From Mesostigma viride (taxonomy: Eukaryota > Streptophyta > Mesostigmatophyceae > Mesostigmatales > Mesostigmataceae), in assembly GCA_009746045.1 (NCBI GenBank), contig RPFO01000333.1:26001-90000 (forward strand): a DNA stretch of 64,000 bases, given 5' to 3'. Every line of letters begins with the position of its first letter. The stretch's first letter is position 1. Positions 1 through 10,896 of this stretch are shown piece after piece. The position numbers were made by a program, and so were the translations under genes. Below the pieces are notes generated by a model. The model made no database searches. It had not been told where the DNA came from and saw only the letters and a list, made by a program, of their open reading frames with translations.

Positions 1-157
1 GAAAATTGATATTGGTGTTGTGGTTGTTGTTGTGTCCCACGCCGCACATGGGCAGCAGAGAATCTATAGTGGCCGAGGGCCGGAGATATTTAGTATCGAT
101 GAAATTAGAAAATATCAAGTAACGTGCGTGTTTGCAACTTGCCCGTTGAAACTCTAC

Positions 158-358
158 GGCGGAGCCAATTTTCGGAAGAACCTCACCCTTATGCTTGCAA
201 ATTCGGGACAAATTCGGTGGATGGATGGATGGATGGATGTATGTATGGATGGATTGACGGATTTTCATCCCCTATTCCTATGTTTTCTCACGTGTACGGC
301 CTTATAAGCTTCGCCAATTCTGGCGAACCTAACGGTTCTTCCGAAAATTGGCTCCGCC
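158..358. mobile_element. MITE-like element with 25-bp terminal inverted repeats
   Basis: The 25 bases at 158-182 (starting GGCGGAGCCAATTTTC) are the exact reverse complement of 334-358, giving a 201-bp unit with perfect terminal inverted repeats. No transposase is encoded. The interior holds a short (TGGA)n run near 217-252. The right half is repeated at about 772-917, where the terminus recurs at 893-917, so part of the element was duplicated. A class II non-autonomous element is inferred; no clear target-site duplication is visible. Confidence 0.5.
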
Positions 359-1693
359 TGATAATTGATATGGAGTATAACCTGAATTATTGGTATGGAG
401 TAACCTAACAGTAAATTTGTCGGTTAGGGGCGTAGGCCCGTATCTGGGTGTTGCCACCATCTGAACTGGGTTGGATCGGGGAACGCCTTGACACAAGCCA
501 CCACTGGCTACAGTATGTGCCACCGGCCCGATCGAATCCTGCGAAGTGCGATCAGTCCCAAACCAATGGCAAATTGTAATTGCCCTAGACCAGGGCTTAA
601 TCCTGGCGCCGCCCTAAAAAGTTCGACTGGAGTACACTCCGTCGCAAAAATTCTGCCGCCGGACACATTTTTTCCCGTTTTGGGAGTCCGCTCCACGTCC
701 TTATTAGGTGCCGCGCCGGACACACGAGTGTGCTGTTTTGGCTGGATGTCCCCCCTCCTATGGGGATGTATCATGTATGGATTGACGGATTTTATCCCCT
801 ATCTAAACATACATGTATGAAAGACCATTCTTATGTCTTTTCTCACGTGTACGGCCTTATAAGCCTCGCCAGCCAATTCTGGCGAACCTAAGGGTTCTTC
901 CGAAAATTGGCTCCGCCTGATTAATGATTCTGCAATCTCAACACGAAAATGCCGAGTGCACAATCCTTTGATTCCTTTCGCCTGTAATTCGGAAACCCAT
1001 CTTGATATCCGTAAACAGAGTTATATAATTCTCCAAGCATGCTTAGTGATAAGCAAAAAGCCGCAGTTGTAAACAAGACTAACAGAGAAGTAAACCTGCC
1101 GATAATATCCGAGGTCAGTGCGTATCCAGGAACCATCCCAATGGGCTCGATCTGCTGTGATGTATGCATGTAGTAGAAATCCATGGTTATGTTGTTGCAT
1201 TTTCGAGTTGATTGGGATGATTGGGATTCACTGACGCATCGCATAGGCGGTCAGCTTGACTGCATCGTATCAAGCCGTGCGTCGAAATTAATTACGCCAT
1301 TCCCCATTACAACTTGGTCGGACGCACTTAGTCTACTTAGCACAATCCAAACCGTAAGAAGGTTGCAGGTGACCATGGCGCTGCAAGTTACTGAGTGGCA
1401 TACCGGGCTGCAAAGGCGATGGCTCCAGCGCTGTTGCAATGAGACACCGCGGCGGCTTTAAAAACTCAGCTTTGATGGAATCAAAATGCCTCCCAGTTTT
1501 GCATTAATCCTTCGATTTTTGGAAGTTGCTGCCGTCAAAACAATGCAAGCGTTATCATTTATTTGTCAGCTGAATGATTTGTATGTCAGCTGAATGTCTC
1601 ACCTTGACATGTTATATTTGCTGACCGTGTTGCTTTGTTTTGGGTGCCCCCCCGCTGGCATGTGCCTCCCGGCGCTCCTGCCGCGGGCGCCAG
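359..1693. other. Intergenic stretch without a supported gene
   Basis: Apart from the partial second copy of the inverted-repeat element (772-917), I see no convincing exon. Short open frames at 488-820 and 1183-1461 lack recognisable domains or matching splice sites. Further 5' exons of the gene that follows may lie here or outside the window. Confidence 0.4.
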
Positions 1694-1720
1694 AGCCATG
1701 AAGAGAAGATCATTGACAAG
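1694..1720 (+). CDS. Possible 9-codon microexon of the unrecognised gene
   Basis: A CAG acceptor at 1691-1693 precedes a 9-codon open segment reading SHEEKIIDK, followed by AAG|GCAAGC, a good match to the GC-type donor consensus. It joins in phase to the exon at 2424 and extends the same charged, helical style of sequence. The GC-AG intron and the exon's small size make this tentative; a cDNA would settle it. Confidence 0.35.
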
Positions 1721-2423
1721 GCAAGCTATGCATATGATGTGGGTCTGGGGCTGTGGAGGAGGGGAGGAAGGAGCCGGCGCGTGAATTAATCTCAATTGGC
1801 CACGCCTCATTCCTGCAGTGATCGCCTGGTAGCAGCGCCCAGGTGTTGGATAGCGTGAGCGAGCGGGGGGGGAGGGGGGGGGGTCCTCCGCCGTCCACTC
1901 GGCCTAGCCGCAGGCAGCTGTGTCGGCCGGCGATTGCGTGGCAGTGGTGTGTGCTCAAGCGTTTTCTCCAGGCTGGTTAACCATAAAAGACCTCTAGCAA
2001 AGCATGCAGGGACCCATGACCCTATATCTCACCAGGACCAACCAGTCTGCATGGGGAAGGGGTGGGCGGTGCTCACTTCCAGGGTGGTCGGCTTGTGACA
2101 GGTGTCGTGCTCTCATTGGCTCAGGCAAGCGCCACCTGTCTACACATGGTTGCGTGATGACACCTTGCACCCATGCTTACACTGCGTGCCCCTGCGTGCC
2201 CGTTCCGGTCCGTCCAACCATCAGCTTTGGCATCCACACTGCGGCCCTGCGCCCCGTGCACAAGCGGTGTCTTTTTTGTGACCTCAACTTGTGCCTGCCA
2301 CCTGCAGCAGAATTGTGCGTAGTACCCCCCGCTCCTACTCATAAGTGTGCCCGTCCTCCCATATGCGGCGGGGCTGTCTTGCTTGCTCGCTTGCTGCCTG
2401 CCTGCCTGTGCTTGCCACCACAG

Positions 2424-2657
2424 GCGGTGACCAAGCTGCTGCCGCACATTGAGCCGGCGCTGCGTTCCTTCTTGGACCCGGACTATGTGGATATCCTCAA
2501 GCTGCTGCTCAACGACGAGATGGAGGACGAGCAGCGCAAGGCAGCGATAAACCTCATCCTGCAGAAGAAGTGGCTGGTGCCGCTCACCACCGCGCTCAAC
2601 GGCCGCATTGACCTGCCCATACTGGGGGAGGAGCTCGAGCAGAAGCTGCTCAAGAAG
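2424..2657 (+). CDS. Internal exon of an unrecognised protein
   Basis: This is a 78-codon exon bounded by CCACCACAG|GCG and CTCAAGAAG|GTATGAGG. It encodes a charged, leucine-rich, probably helical segment, beginning AVTKLLPHIEPALRSFL and containing LKLLLNDEMEDEQRKAAI and KKWLVPLTTALNGRIDLP. I do not recognise the family. Codon use is GC-rich and the frame is clean, unlike the flanking DNA. The exon joins at phase 0 to the exon at 4508. Its last nine bases and its donor were copied into the tandem array that follows. Bases 2391-2439, covering the acceptor and exon start, also occur in an intron of MSH3 at 27803-27851 and 27905-27953. The real N-terminus is not identified. Confidence 0.7.
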
Positions 2658-4086
2658 GTATGAGGAAATGCGTGCCAAGCGGCTCACGATAGTACAGTGG
2701 ATCCGTGCATGCCAAGCAGCTAAAGGTGGGTAAGAGGGGGATTAAGAAGGTAGAGTGTGGGGATGCGCGCATGCCAAGCAGCTAAAGGTGGGTAAGAGGG
2801 GGATTAAGAAGGTAGAGTGTGGGGATGCGCGCATGCCAAGCAGGTAAAGGTAGGTGAGAGGGGGATTAAGAAGGTAGAGTGTGGGGATGCGCGCATGCCA
2901 AGCAGCTAAAGGAGGGCAAGAGGGGGATTCAGAAGGTGGAGTGTGGGGATGCGCGCATGCCAAGCAGCTAAAGGTGGGTAAGAGGGGGATTAAGAAGGTA
3001 GAGTGTGGGGATGCGCGCATGCCAAGCAGCTAAAGGTGGGTAAGAGGGGGATTAAGAAGGTAGAGTGTGGGGATGCGCGCATGCCAAGCAGCTAAAGGTG
3101 GGTAAGAGGGGGATTAAGAAGGTAGAGTGTGGGGATGCGCGCATGCCAAGCAGCTAAAGGTGGGTAAGAGGGGGATTAAGAAGGTAGAGTGTGGGGATGC
3201 GCGCATGCCAAGCAGCTAAAGGTGGGTAAGAGGGGGATTAAGAAGGTAGAGTGTGGGGATGCGCGCATGCCAAGCAGCTAAAGGTGGGTAAGAGGGGGAT
3301 TAAGAAGGTAGAGTGTGGGGATGCGCGCATGCCAAGCAGCTCAAGGTGGGTAAGAGGGGGATTAAGAAGGTAGAGTGTGGGGATGCGCGCATGCCAAGCA
3401 GGTAAAGGTGGGTGAGAGGGGGATTAAGAAGGTGGAGTGTGGGGATGCGCGCATGCCAAGCAGCTAAAGGTGGGTGAGAGGGGGATTAAGAAGGTGGAGT
3501 GTGGGGATGCGCGCATGCCAAGCTGATAAAGGTGGGTAAGAGGGGGATTAAGAAGGTAGAGTGTGGGGATGCGCGCATGCCAAGCAGCTAAAGGTGGGTG
3601 AGAGGGGGATCAAGAAGGTAGAGTGTGGGGATGCGCGCATGCCAAGCAGCTAAAGGTGGGTAAGAGGGGGATTAAGAAGGTAGAGTGTGGGGATGCGCGC
3701 ATGCCAAGCAGCTAAAGGTGGGTGAGAGGGGGATTAAGAAGGTGGAGTGTGGGGATGCGCGCATGCCAAGCAGCTAAAGGTGGGTAAGAGGGGGATCAAG
3801 AAGGTAGAGTGTGGGGATGCGCGCATGCCAAGCAGCTAAAGGTGGGTGAGAGGGGGATTAAGAAGGTGGAGTGTGGGGATGCGCGCATGCCAAGCTGATA
3901 AAGGTGGGTAAGAGGGGGATTAAGAAGGTAGAGTGTGGGGATGCGCGCATGCCAAGCAGGTAAAGGTGGGTGAGAGGGGGATTAAGAAGGTGGAGTGTGG
4001 GGATGCGCGCATGCCAAGCAGCTAAAGGTGGGTAAGAGGGGGATCAAGAAGGTAGAGTGTGGGGATGCGCGCATGCCAAGCTGATA
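2658..4086 (+). repeat. 62-bp minisatellite, about 23 copies, filling the last intron
   Basis: The unit reads approximately GTAGAGTGTGGGGATGCG-CGCATGCCAAGCAGCTAAAG-GTGGGTAAGAGGGGGATT-AAGAAG. The exon end and intron start (CTCAAGAAG|GTATGAGGAAATGCGTGCC) form the first, most diverged copy. Every later copy repeats AAGAAG|GTAGAG or a close variant, so the array is an amplification of the 5' splice-site region. A second donor-like site, AAAG|GTGGGT, occurs in each unit. Copies are nearly identical, with a few A/G, AAGCAGCT/AAGCTGAT and TTAAG/TCAAG variants. Confidence 0.9.
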
Positions 4087-4507
4087 AAGAAGGTGGGCAC
4101 AAGGATAGTTGCCAGAAGTTGGTCGGAAAGTAGGAACAGGATACCAACTGCCTGGAGGCCTGGATGTGCATGCTCCCACCGCACGTTGCATGGTGTTGTT
4201 GGTGTAGGGTATTATTGCGCAGTGACTACCTGTGGCAGACTCTCAAAGGCATTTTCCCCCAGTCATATGTCCTGCGAAGGTTGATGGAAGTGGACTAGCA
4301 TTTACCAGGCTTTGGTGCGTCGACAGTGACAGCGCTCCGGCATCTACTTTTTGTGACCTGTTGCAGCAAGGGCTTAAATTTGGCTTCGGAGGGATTTGGA
4401 CCCTGCACCAAGGGTTCCGGATTTCGGGCCTTCGCTGGTTGTCTCTTTGATATCAACGGCTACTGCTTTGCTTGCACTGTCCGTATGGCTACGTGGCTTC
4501 TGTGCAG

Positions 4508-4627
4508 GTGGTCAAACGCGTCATCAAGAGCGGTGTTGGTTGGTCTGTTGCCAAGTTGCCGGAGCTGGATGACGACTTGGAGCTGAAAAACGAACTCGTC
4601 CTGCCAGAAGAGCTGGACGATGATTGA
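4508..4627 (+). CDS. Last exon of the unrecognised protein
   Basis: The exon starts after TGTGCAG and ends at TGA (4625-4627), giving 39 residues that begin VVKRVIKSGVGWSVAKLPEL. The C-terminus is strongly acidic and ends in DDD. It joins in phase to the exon ending at 2657, for about 126 known C-terminal residues counting the microexon. Compartment and function cannot be inferred. Confidence 0.65.
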   Translation: MVKRVIKSGVGWSVAKLPELDDDLELKNELVLPEELDDD

Positions 4628-4762
4628 GCATGCTGCTTGTGCCGAGAGCAAAGCCCTTTGGTACCCAGGCCATATGGCATACTCCCGATCAGGTGTAGAT
4701 GGAAGCAACAGCTTCAGGTAGCCCAAGACGTGATCGAATGGTGCTCTGGCCGAATAGCTTTA

Positions 4763-4767
4763 TGTAA
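4763..4767 (+). terminator. TGTAA poly(A)-type signal
   Basis: TGTAA lies 136 bases after the stop codon of the upstream gene. In chlorophyte algae this pentamer replaces AATAAA. It is a short motif, so the call depends on context. Confidence 0.4.
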
Positions 4768-4794
4768 TCGTAAAGACAATCAATGTTAATAGAC

Positions 4795-4935
4795 AGCTAT
4801 TCCTGGACGCATGGCGGCCCATCGTCGGGTGTAAGGACGAGAGCACTTGTCTAAGAGGAAAGGCGCGAAGACGTACTGCGGCCGGAAGCCTCGTGGCTGT
4901 CTGTAGGAAGACCTGCACGGAGGAAGGATGGCAAA
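4795..4935. repeat. Dispersed repeat fragment
   Basis: The segment containing GTCTGTAGGAAGACCTGCA (around 4899-4925) recurs inverted at about 12645-12680, and a related piece lies near 13545-13580. In both main copies it is neighboured by a GAGAGGAAAG(G/A)CG-type motif. The element class is unknown. Confidence 0.35.
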
Positions 4936-5263
4936 AGCAAATGGGGCTGACCGCTTGATGGATGGAAACGAATAGCATGGATAATAAACAAATACAGAAA
5001 ATAAAGTTTATATTATTTACTTACTTCGTTGTTGTCTCACTTAAAATTAGGTAAGAAATGAAACTAAGATAAAAATAAAAAGAAGTAAAAAAATAAAAGG
5101 CTTGTGATGGTATACGTGGTGGGGTAGGAATGAGACACTCCCCAACGTACGGCCGGGAGTGCATGAATACCGGTCAGTAACCCAGGGCATGAGTGGCTAT
5201 GGCAAGTACTAGGCAGGCAGGCCATGTTCATGTGCTTGGGGGTCAGCAGCACCTGATTAATAA

Positions 5264-5751
5264 TTAATAAACCAAGAACCACATATATCCCTGAGAAGGG
5301 GCCAGAAGCCCACGACAACGGTGAGCGTATGGTGATCTCGAATGTCCTTCAGTGGCCGCAAAAGTGGCCACTAGCACACGCGCTGGGATCTCAGCACGAT
5401 GGACTGGAGGTGTGATGATGCTGCCGGTGGGCACGGCAGGATGCCCGCACCGCCTTGGCCCGGCGCAGCGCCTCCACCGTTGTGCGGGAATCGCCAGTCT
5501 TCGCGGAGGTCGTCGAGCATAGGCCCCTTGACCCCTTGCTGTGGGTCGACGGTGTGCCGATGCTCCTGGACTCCAAGGACAGCGATCTGGTTGTCGGCAC
5601 ACAAGGCAATCAGCTCGTCGACGCGTTGACGTGCTGCGGTGCCGCTGCTGGTAGAAGGATCTGCAGGGAGGGTGCGCACATTGAAGCTAGCAATACCAAG
5701 AAGCCGCGAGTAGGCCGAGCTCGACAAGCGCAGCCTTAACGTCATCGTCAA
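5264..5751 (-). pseudogene. LINE ORF2 fragment: AP-endonuclease domain N-terminus
   Basis: On the - strand the translation contains GIASFNVRTLP, then RVDELIALCADNQIAVLGVQEHRH, with the second run split here as RVDELIALCADNQ and IAVLGVQEHRH. This is the opening of the exonuclease-endonuclease-phosphatase fold used by APE-type LINEs, including the catalytic Asn of SFNVR and the Glu of QEHR. A frameshift near 5400 moves the continuation (RVLVATFA) into another frame. The rest of ORF2 is missing. It abuts, head to head, an ORF1 C-terminal fragment on the opposite strand. Confidence 0.7.
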
Positions 5752-6190
5752 GCACTTCGACCAGCTGCAGGACGAGACCTCCTAGACCCTTGCCACGGCG
5801 TTTGAGAACAAAATCCTTGTCCCCATGGCTCTCACTGGTAAGTGGTAAGGGCAAGCCGCGGGGGGTGACCCGCCTTCCCCGCTCGCGGGGTAAGGCTGGC
5901 GTCCCCATTGCTCCTCACCTTTGACACCATGGCGGATAAGATGGAGTTCCTCAAGCGTCGCAAGCGGCTTGGGGGACCTCCTACACGCTGGACGACGACT
6001 TGACATTGACGCAGCAACAACGGCTACGGGAGCTATGGCAGACGTACCTCCAGCTCCGACAGACGGCAGGGCAGAAGCCAGTCTACTGGAGGGGGGCGGA
6101 CATCTACGTCGCCCACAAGCCCTGGCAGGCGACCCCTGCCGCCCCAGCCACCCCAGCCACCCCAGCCACCCCAGCCACCCCAGCCTAGGG
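5700..6190 (+). pseudogene. LINE ORF1-like C-terminal fragment
   Basis: Broken frames encode SLNVIVKHFDQLQ, a PLTPRAGKA-like segment, and LTLTQQQRLRELWQTYLQLR followed by KPVYWRGADIYVAHKPW. The same order is seen in the longer copies at 16.9-18.4 kb and 60.3-61.7 kb. It resembles the C-terminal nucleic-acid-binding half of L1-type ORF1 proteins. A short GCCACCCCA repeat lengthens the tail at 6143-6185. The 3' flank with ATATAGCAGTAGTGTAGA matches the other copies. Confidence 0.6.
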
Positions 6191-6362
6191 GATTATATAG
6201 CAGTAGTGTAGACGTACTAGAAAAGCTTAGTGACGTGGCCATGTATGCCTACGCGATGGGCCCACACCAGACCAATTGCAATACTAAGCTGCATGTAGCA
6301 ATTATGAGTCATGCTTTGTTGCCCATGCAGAGAGTTACTCTCCAGGCTGAGATGCCATGCAC

Positions 6363-7140
6363 CAGCTATTAAAAAATAAAATTAAATTAAATTATAACAT
6401 CGACTCCGTTGGGAGATCATATAGCACATATTCCCAATTGCTGGATCTATGGAGGTGGGCGGAGCCGCGAAACCGAACTAATCTAACTCTAAGCTAATCT
6501 AATATAGAAAATCTAATATAGAAAACCCTAACTATTCTACTCAGCAAAGCGCCCCTTCCTCTTGGGGGGGGGGGGGGGGGGCTTGCCCACAGAGGCTGGC
6601 GTGTGAGCCTGGACACTGATCCTCTTCCACCTCTTCTTGTTATGCATAGCAGTCTGAGCAAGAGAGAGGGAGTGAATGCGATGTTCAAACGGGGCTAGCT
6701 GGGACCACTACGGGTCGGCCAGCAACTGCTGTGGGTAGGTCATGGCATGTTTGCCTATCTTTTTAGGAATGTCCTTGGGGCCAGGCCAGGTCAGCGGATA
6801 TGCCGCCCTGGCTGGCCAAGCCGCTGGGGGCCGGCCAGACCGAGGTCGGTGTCTACCTGTCTGGTGCGAGCAAGATGTCCTACAAATGCTATCCTACTCT
6901 GCTTACCGGCCGGGCGCCATCCTTCCCGGGATGTGCGTTGACGACAATGCTGCAGAGGCTGGCGGGTGCTGCACCTTCTGATTCTTCTTGGGGGCAGCCA
7001 CATTCGTACGTGCGGGCCCCATTGATGAAAAGGGTAGGGCGGTCGCCGACGAGGCGTACGAAGATGCGAACATGGCGCCTCCTGGCATCTGCTGCTTCTT
7101 CGGTAGCTATAGAGCAGGGCATTCTTTTCTCGGAGCTGCA
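6363..7140 (-). pseudogene. LINE ORF2 C-terminal remnant with 3' tail
   Basis: On the - strand, frames broken by shifts give RIAFVGHLARTRQVDTDL (about 6830-6900) and, near 6580-6650, a lysine/proline/arginine-rich C-terminus. These match the better copy at 10.9-11.7 kb. The tail ends at the conserved terminal motif (ACTCCGTTGGGAG, about 6405-6418) and an AT-rich run at 6370-6400, as expected of a 5'-truncated non-LTR insertion. Confidence 0.6.
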
Positions 7141-7309
7141 TGCTCTAGCTGGGGAGAGTCGGTTGTTGATGCTGGGGTCACCCCGCGTCCGTGCATGCAG
7201 GCGATGATGAGCTTGAAGGTCTTACCTTGCTGGCAACACTCGTGGAGGTCACAATGCTAGGGCCCTGAGGCTGGCCAGCCATCCATGCGGCCGACTGAAT
7301 GTGAATGCG

Positions 7310-8356
7310 TTAATTAATTAATTAATTAAATAATTAATCAATCAATCAATCAATCAATTAATTAATTAATTAATTAATTAAACTCGTGCTCCCGTTGGGG
7401 AGTCACGGAGCATTAACCTCCGCGATGGATGGACATGCACGCAAATATCCTACCGGTCTAAGCTATATCTAGCTAAAAAAAAACAATCCTACGCTATAGC
7501 TATGGTGCCCACGACCCTAGGGGTCTTGTCGATCTAGCATGCTTCCCACGTGTGCAAACGCGCGCTGCTTCCCCACTGGAGCCGGGAGGGGGGTCGTTGT
7601 CCTCTATGACCTGAGCCCACAATTGGCCTTGTCCATCATCTTTTTCCAAATCATGCACGGCCGGAGAGTCCTAGGCCCCCCATGTCCTCTACGAGCTGCT
7701 CTGAAGGTGCGGGCCTTGCGGCGTCTAACCTGGCTGGGCCCGGCCCACGTGAGGAGGTGCCTGCCCGGCTGTCAGACAGAGCCGGGGTCGCATGCAGCCC
7801 TGCGGAGGGGCCACGTGAGGTGTCTACCTGGTTGGTGCTAGCTAAGTGCCCTACTAGCTGCAGGCGCCGCTGCTTGATCCAGTGCTGGTGATAAGTGGCA
7901 AGCCGAGGTACAAGTCCTCCTTGCGGACTGTCATGGGCAGGGTATCCTACACGGAAAATTGACCGCAGCATGTTGGTGACCGCGCCGTCCAGCTTGTTGG
8001 CAAGGTCGGCGGTGAGGGTCCTCGTCTCGGCCCCGTATGTAAGAACAGGGAGGACCAGGACTTTCAACAGGTCCTGTTTCTCTAGCTTGCCCAAGGGCTT
8101 GCGCCACAGGGCCCTGTATTGGCGTAAAGCGTGCCAGGCGAGGGAGAATGGGTTCATTGCCCAGCTGAAGCTTCTGGTTGATGAGCTCCCTGTGCAGCCG
8201 AGTGGCGAGCGTAGTGTCCGTCTCTTGCTGACCCCCTACCGCAAAGAAACACACTACTATACTGCGTGAGCGGTGCTCGTCTTCTATACCGCGATCTTGT
8301 GGTGGGCTGCCGTCCGGCCCCTCCTGGCGGCATATGCCATGCATCATGTTGACCAT
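7310..8356 (-). pseudogene. LINE ORF2 reverse-transcriptase C-terminal fragment
   Basis: On the - strand the translation reads LATRLHRELINQKLQLG (around 8200), then in another frame LEKQDLLKVLVLPVLTYGAE, RTLTADLANKLDGAVTNML and RRLQLVGHLASTNQVDTS. This is the thumb and post-RT region typical of LINE ORF2. At least one frameshift near 8150 separates the halves. The 3' end is a (TAAT)n/(CAAT)n run at 7310-7382 preceded by a variant of the terminal motif. Confidence 0.7.
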
Positions 8357-8395
8357 GCATGTCTGCCTGCTTCGATCGCCATAGCTGCATAGCTC

Positions 8396-9072
8396 GGGAG
8401 CGGTTGAGCTGCTGGCGGGGGCGAGGCCGATATGGCTGCCTTGAGTGCCTTCACCTTGGTCACTGGCAGGTGCGCATGCATGCAGGGCGGAGGTACTAGG
8501 AGGTACGGTTCTCGACCAAGGTAGACGACATTGTGCTGAGCTGTACGACCATGGCTGCGACGCTCTGGTTGAGCTGGCGCAAGTCAGCTTCGGGGGAAGC
8601 CATACTTACAAGTGCTGGCGCTACGTACGGGTGCCTTGTTGTGGGGCGCCCGCCGCCAGTGCTGGCGGATATATAAGAGTTTTTCCACGAGTGCTGCCAG
8701 CGCCGTGAAGACCGCCTCGACCTCGAGGCCATCAGACCGCCCTGTGGTCTGCCCGCACGTGGTCCTGGTATTGGCGGCAGCGCCTGTCACTCGCCCTCAC
8801 TCGCACCGTGGCTGCGGCATGTGAACATATTCCGCCGCACCCGGGCCGACTTTGTCGCGACCCATGCGGTCTAGATCCCTCCCAGGCCTGCATGGTGGGC
8901 CGGCATGCAGCGCTGTTGCTGCGTGTCGTAGTTTTGTGATGTAGCTAGTTGTACCTTGTGCAGCTGCATGGCGTGATCCTTGGATGTCCGTGTCAGATAA
9001 ATTCCTGTTCTTTTCTTCAGGGTTATTCTCCTTATCGGGTTTTTCCTTGTGTACGTTGCATGCCCATCTCAC
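8396..9072 (-). pseudogene. Degenerate ORF1-like coiled-coil remnant
   Basis: On the - strand a short frame gives LRQLNQSVAAMVVQLSTM, a heptad-like stretch similar in style to retrotransposon ORF1 coiled coils. No catalytic domain is visible and the reading frame is short. It is assigned to the LINE cluster mainly by position. Confidence 0.3.
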
Positions 9073-9270
9073 CTCCGTAATCTATTATATTCTCAATTAA
9101 TATATATAAGAGCCCGGAGGCTGGGGGCCTGCACGTGGCTCAAAAGAACAGAGGGTCGGAGCTCAGTGGGGCTCATTCATTTCAGCGATGTCGTTCAATG
9201 ATGCTGCATGGCGAAACTGTCACTGCATGTGGGGGGCACGGAGCAGAATGTCCTGGCCCGCCAGGTGTCG

Positions 9271-10560
9271 TAATTAATTAATTAATAAATTGATTGATTA
9301 ATTAATTAATTAAACTCGTGCTCCCGCTGGGGAGTCCGGCGGAGCACCAAAGTGCTTAAAGTGCCTGTATGTGCACAACCTAGGAAGAAAGGGCATGCAG
9401 AGACCCCCTTTCTCCTTCATGCCAGAGGCATGCCACAGCAGCAATCGGACACGATACTAAGGCGATCGATCCGGCAAGTTCATGTGGGTGCAATAAGACC
9501 CATGTGAGCATATCATAACAAGGAGCGTGGGCTTAAGTATGAAGTAATCTGATCTTAGCCAGGCCGGACGTATAGCATGGCTGTACAAGGGCTAAGCTAA
9601 GGCTATGGCTGGTTGCATGTGTACCGCGCGTTAGCGGTGCACGCGTGACTAGGTATGGTGGCACGGCGAGGCAAACATTCTAGGCATCAGCTGCCATGGC
9701 GGCAGTGACTACCAATGATTCAAGCTAGGGCTATTCTACTAGCCGGCCGCTGGGGGCGTCCGCACATCTTGTGGTTGATCATCAGGTCCCGTGGCCCGCC
9801 CCTAGCTCCAGTACACATTGGGCTTCCGGGGCCGGGTCCTGCAATTGTGGCGGAGGTATTCATGCAGGCCACAGGTCGCGTCCAACGCTGCTGCTGCTGC
9901 TGAGCGGGGGTCGGGTCGTCGTCCATCGTCCAGCAGGTGGTCGTGCAAACTCTTGCGACGAGAGAGGAACCGCTGCTTGTCCTCAGGTGTCGTAGCACAG
10001 CCATAGCTTGCTAGAGCTTCGGTAAGCGCAAAGAAGACATCATTGCATGGTCGGGCACGACCTGGCCCGGCATATAAAGACGCTGGGGGAAAGGCAGCGT
10101 CGATGATGGCATCATCAGCAGTGGGCCGGGGCTTACTAGCGGATAACCCTGCGGCTGTGAAGTGGAGCCGATGGCGGATCGAGGGACCTGCATGACTATC
10201 CATCTCGTCCTCGGGTCCTGCGCAATGCCGCAATTGGAGGCCGGGGCGTTGATGGCCACCTCGCCGGCCTGTGGCTGCGTCGTTTCCGCAACTGCGAGTA
10301 GTGGTGTTGGGCGCTGTTTCATCCCCGGATCTGCGTAAGGAGGAGAGGCGGCTGGCTGTGATTCCACCATAGCTCGTATCCGGCCGGAAAAGACGAACTC
10401 TGCCTGACAGTGCCGAGTTTTATTATGATATAGCTTACTAACTAAATCGTGGGCGCAATGGCTACAGAAAATTATATCAGCGTGTTCGTCTTTAGAAGAC
10501 CGGCGATTCTATATTGCAACCAACCCGGTGGAATTTCATGGCCGGAGTCAAAAGTTATGA
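9271..10560 (-). mobile_element. Degenerate ORF1-only retroelement copy, variant 2
   Basis: The 3' end on the - strand is the AT run at 9271-9314 with the variant terminal motif CTCGTGCTCCCGCTGGGGAG. Inside, around 9740-9930, lies MDDDPTPAQQQQQR followed by DLMINHKM, equivalent to the LDDDLTLAQQQRR...VYWRG block of the other ORF1 copies. At the 5' end (about 10470-10490) AAAATTATATCAGCGTG matches the 5' leader of the 16.5-kb and 60.2-kb copies. Frames are heavily broken. Confidence 0.5.
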
Positions 10561-10675
10561 GTAATTCTCGTATATTGTGCACATTCCCGGCTAATATTGA
10601 GACGCCATGCCCTATAGTATCCATGTCACCACCAAATGTATGATGGAAAGTGGAATGGTATAATGAAGCAAGTGA

Positions 10676-10723
10676 ATACGCGTGCTACATAATCTCCCCA
10701 CGGAGTCATGTTATAAATTATTA

Positions 10724-10758
<35 letters not shown>

Positions 10759-10880
10759 TTGATTATTATTATTTTATTTTATAATTATTTCACTAGTCCA
10801 ACTTCACTTATTGAATTGAACTGAATTGAATTGGAACATAACTCGGTTGGGAGTATATCGTAGCACATATCCCGGAGAGT
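10676..10880. repeat. Abutting retroelement 3' termini with (ATT)n tract
   Basis: A + strand terminus (GTGCTACATAATCTCCCC, then ACGGAGTCATG) runs into an (ATT)n/AT-rich tract at about 10717-10795. A second terminus follows in the opposite orientation (GGAACATAACTCGGTTGGGA, about 10833-10852). The two tail-to-tail insertion ends share the AT-rich tract. Confidence 0.55.
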
Positions 10881-10896
10881 GCTACATATAGTGCAC

